From contig CM055095.1 in the NCBI GenBank assembly GCA_029204225.1, forward strand, positions 43,427,184 through 43,491,183: a stretch of DNA of 64,000 bases, written 5' to 3'. Positions 41,290-54,300 of the stretch are shown piece by piece. A program made the position numbers and the translations under genes. The notes beneath the pieces are model-generated. The model was not told the DNA's origin, ran no database searches, and saw only the letters and a program-made list of their open reading frames with translations. Origin of the DNA: Diphasiastrum complanatum. Lineage: Eukaryota > Streptophyta > Lycopodiopsida > Lycopodiales > Lycopodiaceae. How positions within the stretch are numbered: position 1 is the first letter of the stretch; each line of letters starts with the position of its first letter.

Positions 41290-43727
41290 AGCTAGCTAAA
41301 CAGAATCTGCCACACAGGTTCTATTATTGACTAGACTGCCTCTGCCATGTAAAACTACACATAGAATTTAACCAATGGATTTGTGTCACCCAAGAAACTA
41401 TTCTACTGACTTAAATGTGCTATAACGATTGAGATATACAATGGAAAATGGGCATGTAGATAACTTCTGAAGTGTAAGGTTGGATTTTTCGAATAGGGTA
41501 AATGCGCTCAAAATTGAAAATGCAATTTTTAATTTGTTTTCTTCGTGCATGTGATATCAATTTCAAGCACAAATAGGGTGGTATTTGAAGCTTTCAAATA
41601 GGCAAATAGACTAAGCGATATTGCAAACTTTAAAAGATTAATATATTATTTGTGTATTCAATATTAAATGTAGGTGCAGATAGATTATTTGAAAGTATTA
41701 AAGAAGACAAATGCATTTGAAATAAAATTGCCAAAAAAGAAAAACAAGAATATTATGCTCTACTAGACATGCATACATTCAATGTCAAATGTGCAAACAC
41801 CAGAGCACGTGTCAATTTAAACTCAACGTATGTGCACAAAATTGATGTCTTTTTTTTTTTCAATGGAAAACTAAGCAAACTAAAAAAGAAAAGAATTAAA
41901 TTTCTCTGTAGAACTCAATGTAATGTGTAATTTCAATGGATTGAACAAATTTATTAGAAGTATTTGATTTCAAATCACTCCAAATAACAAAATTAAGAAA
42001 AAGACAAACTACTTTTCTATTATGAAACAAATAGAACCAGAAGCACTGTCAATAATCTATATCTATAGTTATTTAGAGCAACCAAAAAATATCCACAATA
42101 CCTCTCAACAAATAGGATAGAAATATGTTTTGATACCAAAAATGTCATATTCCTTTGTATCTACCATCATCGTCACCAAACAAGAATTATGAAATAGCAG
42201 AATAAAAACAAAAGAAGTTTGAAATACTACTTGAAGACCATGTATCTAAATATTATGCTCCAAAATTACAACACGTTAGAGATGATAATGCAATAAAAAT
42301 AGAGACATAGGTAGAAATGCTCACGTTGATTCCCACATTGAAAAATCATGTTGGCTCTCATTTACAAGAGGAAGAGAAGAGATAGAACTCCAAGTTCACT
42401 GAATTGCATTTGATCCAAAAGATCTTGAAAATTGATGTCTATTGTCTATCTATTGGCAAGGTTAATGTCTTAATTAAACTTTTTCATTTGTAAGTCCAAT
42501 AGGGCCATTGTTAAATCTAATTTAAGCTTTTTTTGGGCTTGTTATCCTTCTTTAGGGGTAACTGCCTTCATTTTTTAAGGCTAATAATTCCTATTGGGCC
42601 CAACAAAGCTTACAATGGATATTATTATTCTTTTTTGAGCACCTATGTTTAAAGAATGCATGACAAGTCTACAAAAATAATCTAACAGTTAAAACAAAAA
42701 ACTATCAAATTTGTATTGACAGATGATATTGATTCGACCCAATAATGACAATGTTGACCTTCTACATCAACCTCCATGATATTGACCCTTGTTCACCATT
42801 TTGACCTCATGACTACTTTTTGATTAGATGTTGATAGCGACTGATTCTGTGATTAGTTAGCATCTATTACAAGATTGATTAGACAATAAACATCTTGTAA
42901 TTAAAAGATTTCAATAAACTATCTTGTAACTACATTTGTATAAAGATAGATGATGAGACACACATTATCTAGAATTTTCCTGACATTTGTTTTTGTATGC
43001 ACCTTGTCGATTCTAGTTATTATGGGTGTTGTATCTAGCTCAAGAAAATGCTTTGATGATTTGCAACAACCATAGCCCTGCATGTATTTAATGCTTTCAA
43101 GTTTTTGAGTTGTGTTTGTAAATTGCTCTAGCATTCTCACATTTTTTGCTTCCACACTCTACATGATTTTGATTGTATATATCTTAAATCAAAATTCATG
43201 ATTGGTTGAAAGTTTGATGATATTAAAAATTGGAATTTTCTAGTCCTATTTTTGATAGAATCAAATTGAAGCTACAATTTTAGTGGTATAGACTATCTGA
43301 TTTGAACTCTTTGTCGATTCACTGAAAAACTAGGGAACACCTTTAGTTTATGACAACATCATCAATGGTGCCTCTTGATATTTGATTATGAGTCGCCATG
43401 TCTATGCAATAGGTCTAAACAAAGCAAGTACCAAAAGAATGAAAAGAATATGTTTAAATGGCTAGATATCCTAAACCATAAAGATTAGTTTAACTATAAT
43501 TTATAGAAAAGACCAAGAGTTTGCATATGTAAGCAATGAAAATGCATACTTGCAATAACTATGATTCAATCAAAATGTTTTCTGCTGTCTGATGAAATTT
43601 CTAAAATAACAAATTGATAGTTGAGAAAGATAAAAGTTTCCGTTCGTCAATCACAATGACAATTTTTTACAAATAGATGAAGCTTATAGGCCCTTTTGGA
43701 CATCAAAAGTGTGCGAGTTAAAACTAG
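41290..43727. other. AT-rich interior of E2, no supported gene
   Basis: Very AT-rich. A reverse-strand ORF at 42919-43155 (78 codons, with a GCC pair) is unassigned. No homologue of E1 genes 1-3 is recognised. Confidence 0.4.
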
Positions 43728-43771
43728 TATTTTTAGAAAGGGCCCATTTTGGGCTCTAATATCCCCTAATG
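43728..43771 (-). repeat. E2 right terminal inverted repeat
   Basis: Read on the minus strand from 43771: CATTAGGGGATATTAGAGCC, then CAAAATGGGCCCTTT. Near-identical to 39485-39528. Confidence 0.8.
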
Positions 43772-45570
43772 TCTAAGTGATAGGCCACACATATTTCGAA
43801 GGGTTTTCCCTTGGATTAACTATTCCTACACCTTGCTTTGTAAAGGCTAATACTATGTGTTTTGAAGTGCATACTACCTATTGGATCATATGGTTTTATT
43901 TATTTATAATTTCCACATGACGTCTGTGTTTCATGTTTACCTTTCTAGAATCTTGTTTTCAAAAATATAAACATTTCTAATTCACAACCTTTTTGTGTCG
44001 TTAAGAAGAGAAGTTTTTAGATTTTGGAATGTAAATATAAAGTACTTGTTAAGTTTGTGCTACAATCTACAAGTTAAAAAATCTTTTGCCTTCTTTGATA
44101 GGAAAATAATTCTTTGATATGCATTTTGAATTCGTCAACATCATTGTGATTAGAAGAGCTCTTTTTAAAAATATATCTCGAGGCAAAACCTAGACCAAAA
44201 TGTATGAATAGATACTAGACTTTGCTAGGCTTGGTGACTATGAAACATTTGATATAATTGTTAAAAGCTCAAAAGCCACTATTTAGCAAAACTTCACCAA
44301 ATTAGGCAAAGTAATCATTCATTATTTATGAATGGAGATCATGCAAAGGATAAGGCCTGTAACTAAAGCATGATCATAGATCTCATGTGATTGGAAGCAC
44401 ATGAACCACCATTCCATTCAAGAAAGCTCTCAAAGAGAAGCTTCAAGAACACAAGAGAACACGTAGAGTTCAAAATTAGACAAATGAATAATAGCTTTCA
44501 AATTTAGCACGACCTCAACTATTTATAGTGATCATTTGTGCCTCTACTATAAGTTTGGGGCCTTGTTAAGCTAAATTGGGCTTCACGACCATTATTACAA
44601 TTTCGCTATTTACAAATATAGCGAGATTATTCGAGCCACTTTATAACTGTCCTATTGACTAAATCTAATTTAATTTAGCTCCATGGCTATATGGGCTAAT
44701 TACATGCAGCACATGACAATTTCACTTCTCTACCCACTTAAAATTTTTGCATCCTTATAAAATAATATTTATTACAAATAAGAGCAAAAAATATAGTGTT
44801 AATGGCATATAAAAAATGTCAATCATGCAAAGCTCATGAATTTTGCTTTTTATTGTGTTGAAAGCTGAGCTCAAACGGAGGCGACATAGAAGTTCAAAAA
44901 TCATTAAAAATAATTAAGGAAATTGCAACTTTAAAAAAGTGCTCTATTTTTTTTTTAATTAGTGATTACTAAACTAGAAAAATTGTTTGAGTGTCAAGCC
45001 TGTGAATTGATTGCTATTTTGGGGCCTTGCCTTGGAAGAACAAGAGCATGTGTTGGTCAAGGAACTTTGTGAACAAGTTGTCGCTGAAGGAGTTTTGAAA
45101 TGTAGCTCATAATCTTTTTGAAATGTAGCTCATTAAAAGATCCGTGGTGACAGTTGGTATTTAATATGCACTTGTTTTTTTATTTTTTCATGCACAAATG
45201 TGAAATCTTAGAATTTTTGATATGATTATATATTTTAAAAGGGGGGGGCAACGTCACCCTTTGAGGCCATTTTGCTAGGGAAGGGTCTTCGGCCGAGGAT
45301 GGTAGCCAAAGGTGAAAGGCCTTTCCCACGGCGGAATGGCCGAGAAGGTGACCTTCCGAGACGTGAATTTTTTTTTACTTTTCTTTTGCAGTAAGTTTTT
45401 TTTTACATCCACCTTCCGAGTAGAAGGTCATGTAATTTTATTTTACATACACCTTCGGCATTCCGAAAGTTGCATATAAAAATTTGGAAAAAAAGAAGAA
45501 GGGAATCATAGGTTTGGGGAGAAAGCAAAAAATGATTTTACTAAAGTTGTACAGATTTTGAGTTATGCAT
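43772..45570. other. Intergenic DNA upstream of ABC1K gene
   Basis: No gene is recognised. A GC-rich patch near 45240-45370 (GGTCTTCGGCCGAGG, CACGGCGGAATGGCCGAG) contrasts with the AT-rich flanks. TCTACTCGGAAGG-type repeats (CCTTCCGAG near 45352 and 45410) recur. The ABC1K promoter probably lies in the last few hundred bases before 45904, but I cannot point to a TATA box with confidence. Confidence 0.35.
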
Positions 45571-45903
45571 AAAGCTGCTCATGTTATCCAGATGTGGCAC
45601 ATTGGGAGCCAATCAGCATATAACCAGCCAATCTTCACAAACTTTGGTTAATTCTCATCAAATCAGTATGCAGCAATGCAACCCCAGTTCATGGCTGTAT
45701 GTGGAGAGAGTGAGCAGGGAAAAATGGCTTGTAGCAGCATGGAGGCAATCGCTGCTGCTGCTCTTTGATTCTTATGCAGAATCACTATCCTTGTAAGCTT
45801 CAAACCCAAATGGTGAGTCTTGAGAGATGGTAAGAAGAAGAAGGCTGATAGAAATGGAATTGGTTCTTGTAGTGTTTGATTAGAAAAGCACAGCAGATCA
45901 ATA

Positions 45904-48341
45904 ATGGGAATGGGGCAGTGCAGTGGGAGCGTGATCATGTGTTTGCCCAGCTTGGATGGAACTGGGTTTGTGGGCTTGTGTGTCTCCTCCTTGGAGCGTG
46001 GGCTACATCATCATTGTAGCAAACCCAGTAGAGTAGCAGCCGCAGTGAATTCTCAAACTGCAGCTTCTTGGCATCATCATAATTCCACAACAATCTGGAA
46101 CTGCTCCTATAATCATATCTCTTATTTTTCTTCTAAGCAATGCAGCTTGACTATACAATGCGCAGATACTGGTGCTTTGCAACAAGAAAAGGACGACATT
46201 GAGGCGTGTAGGAGGGGCCAAAGCCTGGTCAGAATTCCTGCTACCTCCAACCGTACTTCTGTGAGAAAACCCCAGCCGCAGCCTAAGATGGACTACAGCT
46301 TAGAAATTCCACTTTCTGAAGTTGATGGGAAGAGGGCGTTTGCAAAATCATGGCAAGAAGTGAAGAACCCATTCAAGAAAGTGGGTGAAATTTGGGAGAA
46401 AGACAAGCAATTCATGAGACATTGGCTCAGAGAAGTTGGCAAAGAGGTGCATATTGCAAGGGTGTTTGAGAAAGACAAGAAGGTTTTAGCAGATGGAGTT
46501 AATTTCTTGAGGAAATCTTCTGTTTCCACTCTAGCTGAAGTTCTTTCTCTTAGAATTTTCGAGGATCCTTGTGCAGTTCCAAAGCCACCACAACCTTGGC
46601 CACGGCCCTTCTATCCTGGTATTTTTACACGTGTTTGATCCTTGTCATGATCTCAGCAGTTTTGGCATTCTGCGAGTAGTTTGATTGTGAGCTTTGCAAG
46701 TAGCTAGCAACAAATTTTTGTGAGTTTCGCGAACAACTTGCAAATGCGCAAAATGACGAAGCCCCTTTGGGATTTAGGATTTTCTAGAAAGCAATCAAAT
46801 CATGCAGCATCTGGAGCTTTGTATGTGAGATAAACGCTGGTAATATTTAGGTTTGTCAGGAAAAGCCTTGGTCGCAGCTGATATCTCAACTACTATGGCA
46901 TATTTCAAGTACATCAAAGAGTGGTTTGCTATTTGGGGAGTTCCTTTGCAGAACAGATATGATCCAAGAGTACTTGCAAGCTATTTCAATAGGAGGCCTC
47001 ATGTCGTGGTTTTTCGTACAGCACAGGTACTGGTTAAACTTATGTATTCCAAGAAGATGCACAAGACTCATTCTTTCTGTGCAAGGAGGGTGGATCCTCC
47101 ATCAAAATCTTATAATATGCTAATTTTTTTCATGTCATTTATGTAACAATTCAGTAACAAGAGAATGAATCAATGGAATGGTCTGATACTTTGTAAATTC
47201 TGGAAAGTAAAACTTTCCTTAGATGTGCGAACCTTAATCAACAGGACAGTCCATGTCAAAAGTTACTATCATTCATAGTTGCAGTGAATCGCGATTCTCA
47301 CGATTCGGGACCCAGAATCGTGAATTTTTTTTTTTTTTTGGAAAAATAGCTTATGGCTGAATTCTTTTAGGGGAGCAATGATCAAACCAGCGTTTTGCCT
47401 CCCATAAGTGCAGTAGATAGGGCACAAACAGATCTTATTTTCAGTAGCTATTTGGTTGTTATTTGCTTTGGTTCTCAGTAAATGTTAATGCTACAGTTTG
47501 GGCTATCAACTCTATGGATGATGATCACTTTTGCAATCATTTCACTGGAGATGTGAGTGCAATGTGCATATAGTTGGGGGGTCGGGGCATAGATATCGGG
47601 CCCTTATTGGCGCGTTGGACCCCCATTTTTATCTACGGGGGGTGCGGGGGGACAGCACCCCCCTCCCCATGTTACTGTCGCCGGGGGGGTCCAGGGGGGG
47701 CCAGCAACAGCCACCTAGGTCCCCCCTGGCCTCCCTTGGCAGGGGGGATCGGGCAACAACGCCCCCCGAAGCAAAAAGCGAGGTACAATTGCTCTACAGT
47801 TCTCTGTCTCTGTCCCACTGGAACCATCTGTGATCGTAACGAACAGGCTATCCTTGACAGAACCCAACATGGATTAATGCACCTGAACTGGACCATCTTG
47901 TACCCGAAACATTCGGCAAACTACACAGTAATAATGCTCTTAATTAGAGCTTTCATCTACTCGTGGGTCCACAAGGCCTAATTATGACATCATGTACCCC
48001 AACTTGACATTTGGGGGTACCTTACTTTTTGTAAGTAACTTGTAGGAGAAGTTAGGTTATACCCTCTAACTTATAGGAGAATTATACCCTCCAACTTGTA
48101 GGAGAAGTTAAGGGTATATATATGTATGCTATTCCTTTGTATTTCATTATTGTTGTAAGCATCATAACTATTCTCTTGGAGGTCCATGAGTGTTTACAAG
48201 AGGGCGACCAACTATCTCACTCTTTCTCTTTGGAATGCTTTGTGTGATTGAATAGTTGAGATCCTGGATCCTTTGGTTTCTATTTTCCTACAACAAAGTC
48301 TTTGGATAAGCAGTGAGAGCGAGATAGAGAGAGAGCGAGCG

Positions 48342-48396
<55 letters not shown>

Positions 48397-51300
48397 CATT
48401 TTGTAAGTGTAACTCATATGAATACCCTTTGGTGATCTGCTAGGTGTGTGCAGCATTTAGCTTATTGTATATAAGGTTGAATCTTGACAAACTGATCAAA
48501 AGTCCATTCAAGAAATCAGAAGAAGATGATGGCAAAAGTGCAACCAAAGTTGCTGAAAGGTTCAAGGAGGTTGTGTTGAAACTTGGGCCTACTTTTATTA
48601 AAGGTAACATAAGCTAATACTCATTAAATTTCAGCTAATTTTAGTATTGTACTAATCACCCAAGATTACATTCTTCCTTCCATTTAGTCTCAGATGGTGC
48701 ATATAAGCTCCCCTATTTGAAAGTTAACTTTGCATTTCACACGTTAACTTTGTTTAAGATTTTCCCATAGCTACAATTACTAATGTTTGGCTTCAGTCTT
48801 ATCAATTGTCTCATGTGTAGGATGTTAATCATATTTGCATGCTCAAGTAGCTGAATCCATTTATGTATATGTTTTTAAACTGACCCGATTATCAAATTGT
48901 TTCTCAATGAAAGGAAGGTGTGTTGCCATTTTTACATAATCAAATCATCAAGGTAAGGAGTCAAGTTATCATAATTTGGAAGCCTTTTTCTTACGCTGGA
49001 TATTCAAAATCATTTTAATGTGACCTATCAAATCCAAGACGTGATTCAAACAATGAGGACTATTGAAGTAGCATCCATGTAATTGGTCGAGAGCATTTAA
49101 AATAACAGTCTCCTAAGCATGGTACATGCCTAATCCCTTAATCACTCAGTGAAGGTAGGTAAACATCTTGTTGGAACTGCATTAGTCTCACTCACATGTG
49201 GTTGGAAGTTGCTGAATAGTTCTGATAACCTTCTCAAGGCTGTATTCTTATTTGATGATTTGTAGGATAGTTCACATTAACGAGCTTTTTTGGCATCCTT
49301 GAACAAATCATATAATGACTTGAGCTACATTTCGAAAGAATATTTTTTTTTAACAAAATTCTCAATGAATCTGACTTATCATACTTATACTTATCAATAG
49401 TTGTGACTCCATGAGAGATGTTTCTATAATAGTCCAAACTATAGTCATATGATGTGGGACCTTTTCATCTTGCTACATTGGGGCTGGCTATCTACATATG
49501 TGCAACTGAGCCGCACAACTATGCTAGTCCTTCGCATAATTCAGTAGACAGTACAACAGAGTATTACATAATCCATGGTTTTAGGAAGTCTTCCCCAACT
49601 AGGCATGAGGCATATTGTGCACCAGTATACCTAGTAGAGTAGGTTAAAGTTTGGTAGCATTTATGCCTGTGAATGGAAGGGCCACGATCATGATGTACAA
49701 TATTTTACAAAAACTACCTTCCCGCAGGGACGGAAACCAGGAAATAGTATAACTGATGCAGACATCAACATCCGTCCTTACGGTCCTTAATGGTTTCAAG
49801 TGACTCAAATTGCAAGTCATTCTCACCACTTAAGTTCACGTGCGAACCTTTTTGAGATTATGAGAGCCCATAAATGCCCATCTAACAGGCTCATCTATGA
49901 GTTATGTTTTGGCATTTTGAATGTTGTTTCATAGAATACTCTTGTGGCAAGTTTGGTTGTTGGATGTCATTGTGAAGCAATCTATTGTGAATTTGTTGTA
50001 TTCTTTGTTGGAAAATCATCATATGACGCGGTTACTTCGTGTGTTGGTGGTGCTATTCTATCCATGTATTCATGGTTGGTGGCTAATTATTAGTCCATTT
50101 CGTTCTCTTTACAGTGGCTCAGTCATTGTCAACACGACCAGATTTTATTGGTCCCGATAGTGCAAAGGTAAATGCTATTTTGGGTTGTTGCACTAATTAG
50201 TGTACCCTTTCATTTCTAGTAGTAACATTGATACTTATGTTGAATTTAAGTAGATTTTTTCCATTTAGGTTTCTGCAGATTAAATTTCTACTTATGTTGA
50301 CAAAGTTCCTGGTGCCCACATCAGGTGATTGCTTGCTTTAGTTCCTAGTAGCATCTTTGGAGACACCTCTTTGTTCAGATATCTCCCCTTCCAAACCTTA
50401 CACAAGCAGTCCTTATATTTGTAAAGCAGGTTTTAGCAGAGTTGCAAGATCAGATGCCTCCTTTTTCAAATCAGGAGGCCATGGGAGTCCTCGAGAAGGA
50501 ACTAGGCTTTCCCGTGACGAATATTTTTGAATACTTGTCAGAAGATCCTATTGCAGCTGCATCACTTGGGCAGGTATATATTGCACTTCCATCTTTAGTG
50601 TCATTATTTCTTGCTAAATGCCAAAGGATTGGTAGCGATACTGGTTTCTGGTCAAGGTTCTAGCTGAACATTTTAGTTGCTTGTTCTCTTGTATCTCTTC
50701 CTATGATATAAATGGTTATCCCTTAGAAGTTATGCAAGAGCAATTAAGTGCAAGATTTTTTGTTTCTAAAATAAAGTTGTCTTGGGTTCAATAATAGGTC
50801 TACAAAGGGCGAACGAAAGATGGTCAAGATGTTGCTGTCAAAATTCAAAGGCCAGATGTCCTATATTCGGTTTCTTGTGACATTTACATTCTTCGTCTAG
50901 GAGTAGGCTCTGGACTTGTGGTTTTCTTTCTAAATGAGATTTTAAGTAGCAAAAAAGTTATGCATTTTTGTGATGGTCTATAAACCTTTGAACCTCCACC
51001 TTTTCTCTCTTAAGTTTTGACATGCTTGTCTTGAGAAAGATTTGAAAAACAGCCTGCAAACGTAACCCATATATGCATTTCTATGGCATAAGGTTGATCC
51101 TTCTGCATTGATAGTACATTCTATGGAATTTTTATACGTGCTTGATTAAATCATGTCGTATGCACAATGGAACTGCTTCTAATTATCTGTCCAATTTCAA
51201 GATTTAGAATATTTTTAGAATGTATGTGTTGTGTATCTTTAGATGCATTTACAGAAGTGTTATGGGCTTTGAGACTTTTAGAAGCAATTTTGCATTATAG

Positions 51301-54300
51301 CGTTGGTCTCAATTTTGTGGAGAGTTTTAGGATTGCATGTATCCTAGCCACTAGAAATGCAAAATCTAACTGTTTCCAAATGACAACTTGAATATTGCAG
51401 CTAGCGTTGGTGAGGAAGTTGGCAAAAATCAACTCCGACCTTTCGATATTTGCTGATGAAGTTGGAAGGGGTTTATACGGAGAACTAGATTATACTTTGG
51501 AAGCATCAAATGCGTCTGAATTTGCAGTAAGCCTAGTTCGAAGGGCATCACCATCATAATTTGCACTTGTTTTTTCTTTTTTAGGGCTATTTGATTTAGT
51601 CTTCTTAATTTAAATTTTTTGTGATGTGAGCTTTTGGCAGCTTATGCATTATAGCAAACCACAACCATCAATGTTACTTTATGCTTGGTCATCATCTTGG
51701 GTAAACTGTAACTAGGAGGAGACGTTTCGGAAACCGCGTTTCTCCTCCCAGAATCGCAAAAAAAAAATTTCTTTTTTGGAAAAATAGCTTATGGCTGAAA
51801 TTTTTTTAGGGGATTAATGGTCAAACCAGCGTTTTGCCTCTCAGAAGTGCAGTAGATGGGGCACAAACAGATCTTATTTTCAATAGCTATTTGGTTGTTA
51901 TTTGCTTTGGTTTTCAATAAATGCTTAGGGGGTTCGGGGGGGGGTCCGGGGGGCAGTAGCCCCCCAGTGGGGGGTTTGGGGGGCAACGCCCCCCAACGGC
52001 AGGGTCTGGGGGCTGCCGATAGACCCCGGCCCCGACGGTAAGGCTTTTTCATGACTTGGCCTTCCAACTCCCTGAGCGAAAACACACTTAGTGGGACCAT
52101 CTGTGATCGTAACAGACAGGCTAGAGGTTAGTTTTGAATTTTTATCCTTGATAGAACCCAACATGGATTAATGCACCTGAACTGGACCATCCTGCACCCG
52201 AAATAGTCGACAAACTACACAGTAATTATGCTCTTAATTAGAGCTTTCATCTGATACCCATATTGCCCATAAAAAAACCAAAAATATAGATATATATAAA
52301 AAAACGTTTCTGGAATTTTTTTTAAAATTTCAGAAACGCGTTTCTGAACTGCGTTTTCGAACACGATTCTGAAACGCGTTTCAGAAACGCAGTGCATCTA
52401 TGGTATCTAGGCAATGTTAGCTCAAAAACTGCCTGTACAAAGTGTACCAGAAAACACAAGTTTAGATTAGTGCAAATGGAGATTAGATAAAGTAGCTTGG
52501 AAAATGCAACATGTAACATGGTTGCATGTACACAAAGATCACATTTGAGAGAAGAGGACAAAGGAAGGTTTTGTTCTTGGCCCGAGGAAGTTTCTCAAGT
52601 ATTTAGTGTTGTTGTGGTGTTCTGATTTGGGGATGGTCTCAATCTAGATATTTGAGTTCGAGGTTTCTACATCAATTGTGGATCTTGTGATCTGCAATAG
52701 GTGTCTTATGGTTGTTGTGTCTACATCGTCCTTTGAGTGTAACATCTCTCTTCATTGTATGGAGAAGAAACGGGTCAGCCAAAACTGAAAAGTGCTTACA
52801 ATAAATGTGTCCTTTTGGCTGTGAATCGCTTAAAAAAAAAGCCATCTCTCATGGCATTAAAACCTTGTACCTATGGACCTCATATAAAATTAAGGACCGA
52901 ATAGTGATCACATCATCTATGACTATAGACCAAAAGACATCACTTAGAATAGGTTGTGCATGTGAAGGAAGACAAAGTGCTACTCAGTCATCATCTTTCG
53001 AAGTACATAGTATGCAGATTTGATCCTTGGGGGAAATCCTCTTAAATCTTCTGATGTCCAATTGGGGCTGATACTAAAAAAATGTTAGCTGACCCAATTG
53101 TATCAAGACTATGTGGTAGGACAATAACCAAACACCTCAAAACTACTGAGGTCCATGTGTCAGTCGATTGGGAGTGTGTCCCAATTAAATATGGCACATA
53201 TTGGCTGCCCAAAATCACTAGATATATGATTAGATACGTTGTTGGATTTAGTGATAACTCCCCTTCGGAAGACATATGTATGTTCTCACCTCAGTTGCAT
53301 TGGAACGGTGTTCCAAGGCCCTGTGTTCCGGAACCCAGAACGTTGTGCCAAAAAAAACCTTGAGACTTTTTTATAAGTCCCATGACCCTCATTTCCAGCG
53401 CACTTGTTTTGGAGTTTCTTGAGATTGTGGAGAGAGCAATAGGAGGCCAAATAGGTTGTGTGAGCACTCTATGTGAAGGCCATGATGTGTGGAAGGTGAC
53501 TGTAGCACATAGAAGAGGGCAAAAGTGAGTATGTGGAGATTTGCAAGCAAAACAACTTCTTGAAGCTTTTTTTCACCCTTTTTGTCTTTGCTTTGGTTGG
53601 AGGCCATAGTGCATCATTTTGAGTGAATCCTGTTGCTAGGATTGGCTGTAGGGTTGCTACGGAGAGAGTGATTTCCGAAGCTTCTGTTTGCATAGGTGGT
53701 CACCATGAGCATTCTGTGATTGATGTACATGAGTCCCTTTTGCATAGTTTTTGTTTCTAGGTTTAGGGTTTAGGGTTTAGTGATTCAGATAGGTCTTAGG
53801 CATCTATTGGCATTACGGTTTAGGTCTTAGGCAATTTTAGGGTTGTTTTAGCTCCCTTTTTTCCACTTATCCACTTTGCATTGAGTTTTTGACCTTTTTT
53901 ATAATGTTTTGAGGGTTTCTATAGCCATGCCTGTGGTGGGATGAGGTGTGTGGGAGGAGGTGGATCTCTTGGAGGGAGACCGTAGTTGGTGCACGCAGAT
54001 GGCGTTGCTGTATGGTAATTCTTGCACCTGAGCGAGAGTGCCTACTGAGCACATATGGAGGAGCAGCAGCGATTGGGCCCAGGCTACAGATTGGTGGGCA
54101 GCTAGGTTCTATTGGCACAGGATCAGAGGTTGTGGTGTACCTTCTAGCACCAGGGTTGGTTTAGGACGACTTGTTTCACCATCAAGTCATCAACAAAAGG
54201 CCCATCACGGCCTAGTCCATTAGTAGCAGGGCCATCACAAACTTCATTAGCAGAGGCAGGCTCATCACGACACCATCAATAGCAGCAACAGGGCCATCAT

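Larger units (their letters stand above)
39485..43771. mobile_element. E2: second element with E1-type TIRs (4.3 kb)
   Basis: Both ends start CATTAGGGGATATTAGA: left 39485-39528, right the complement of 43728-43771. They agree with each other at about 32 of the first 35 positions and share the CCCAAA..GGGCCC core with E1. A plus-strand homologue of E1 gene 4 lies about 480 bases from the left end, the same distance as gene 4 from the right end of E1, so E2 is E1-like in reverse. The rest differs: a reversed Copia Gag-protease piece with a Ser/Pro/Lys-rich tail, then AT-rich DNA. I see no Copia sequence right of 43771 to match the left flank, so that the two ends belong to one insertion is likely but not proven. 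Confidence 0.6.

Noticed and set aside
45581..45796. Separate gene upstream of ABC1K
   Set aside because: A 71-codon frame with no motif in the likely 5' UTR or promoter region of the ABC1K gene.
51789..52164. Pro/Gly-rich ORFs on both strands
   Set aside because: They are translations of the G-rich repeat core (copy B), and the equivalent ORFs in copy A are not conserved in frame.
53082..53363. 93-codon ORF in intron 7 as a Copia RNase H piece
   Set aside because: Some wording looked retroelement-like, but no diagnostic block could be matched.
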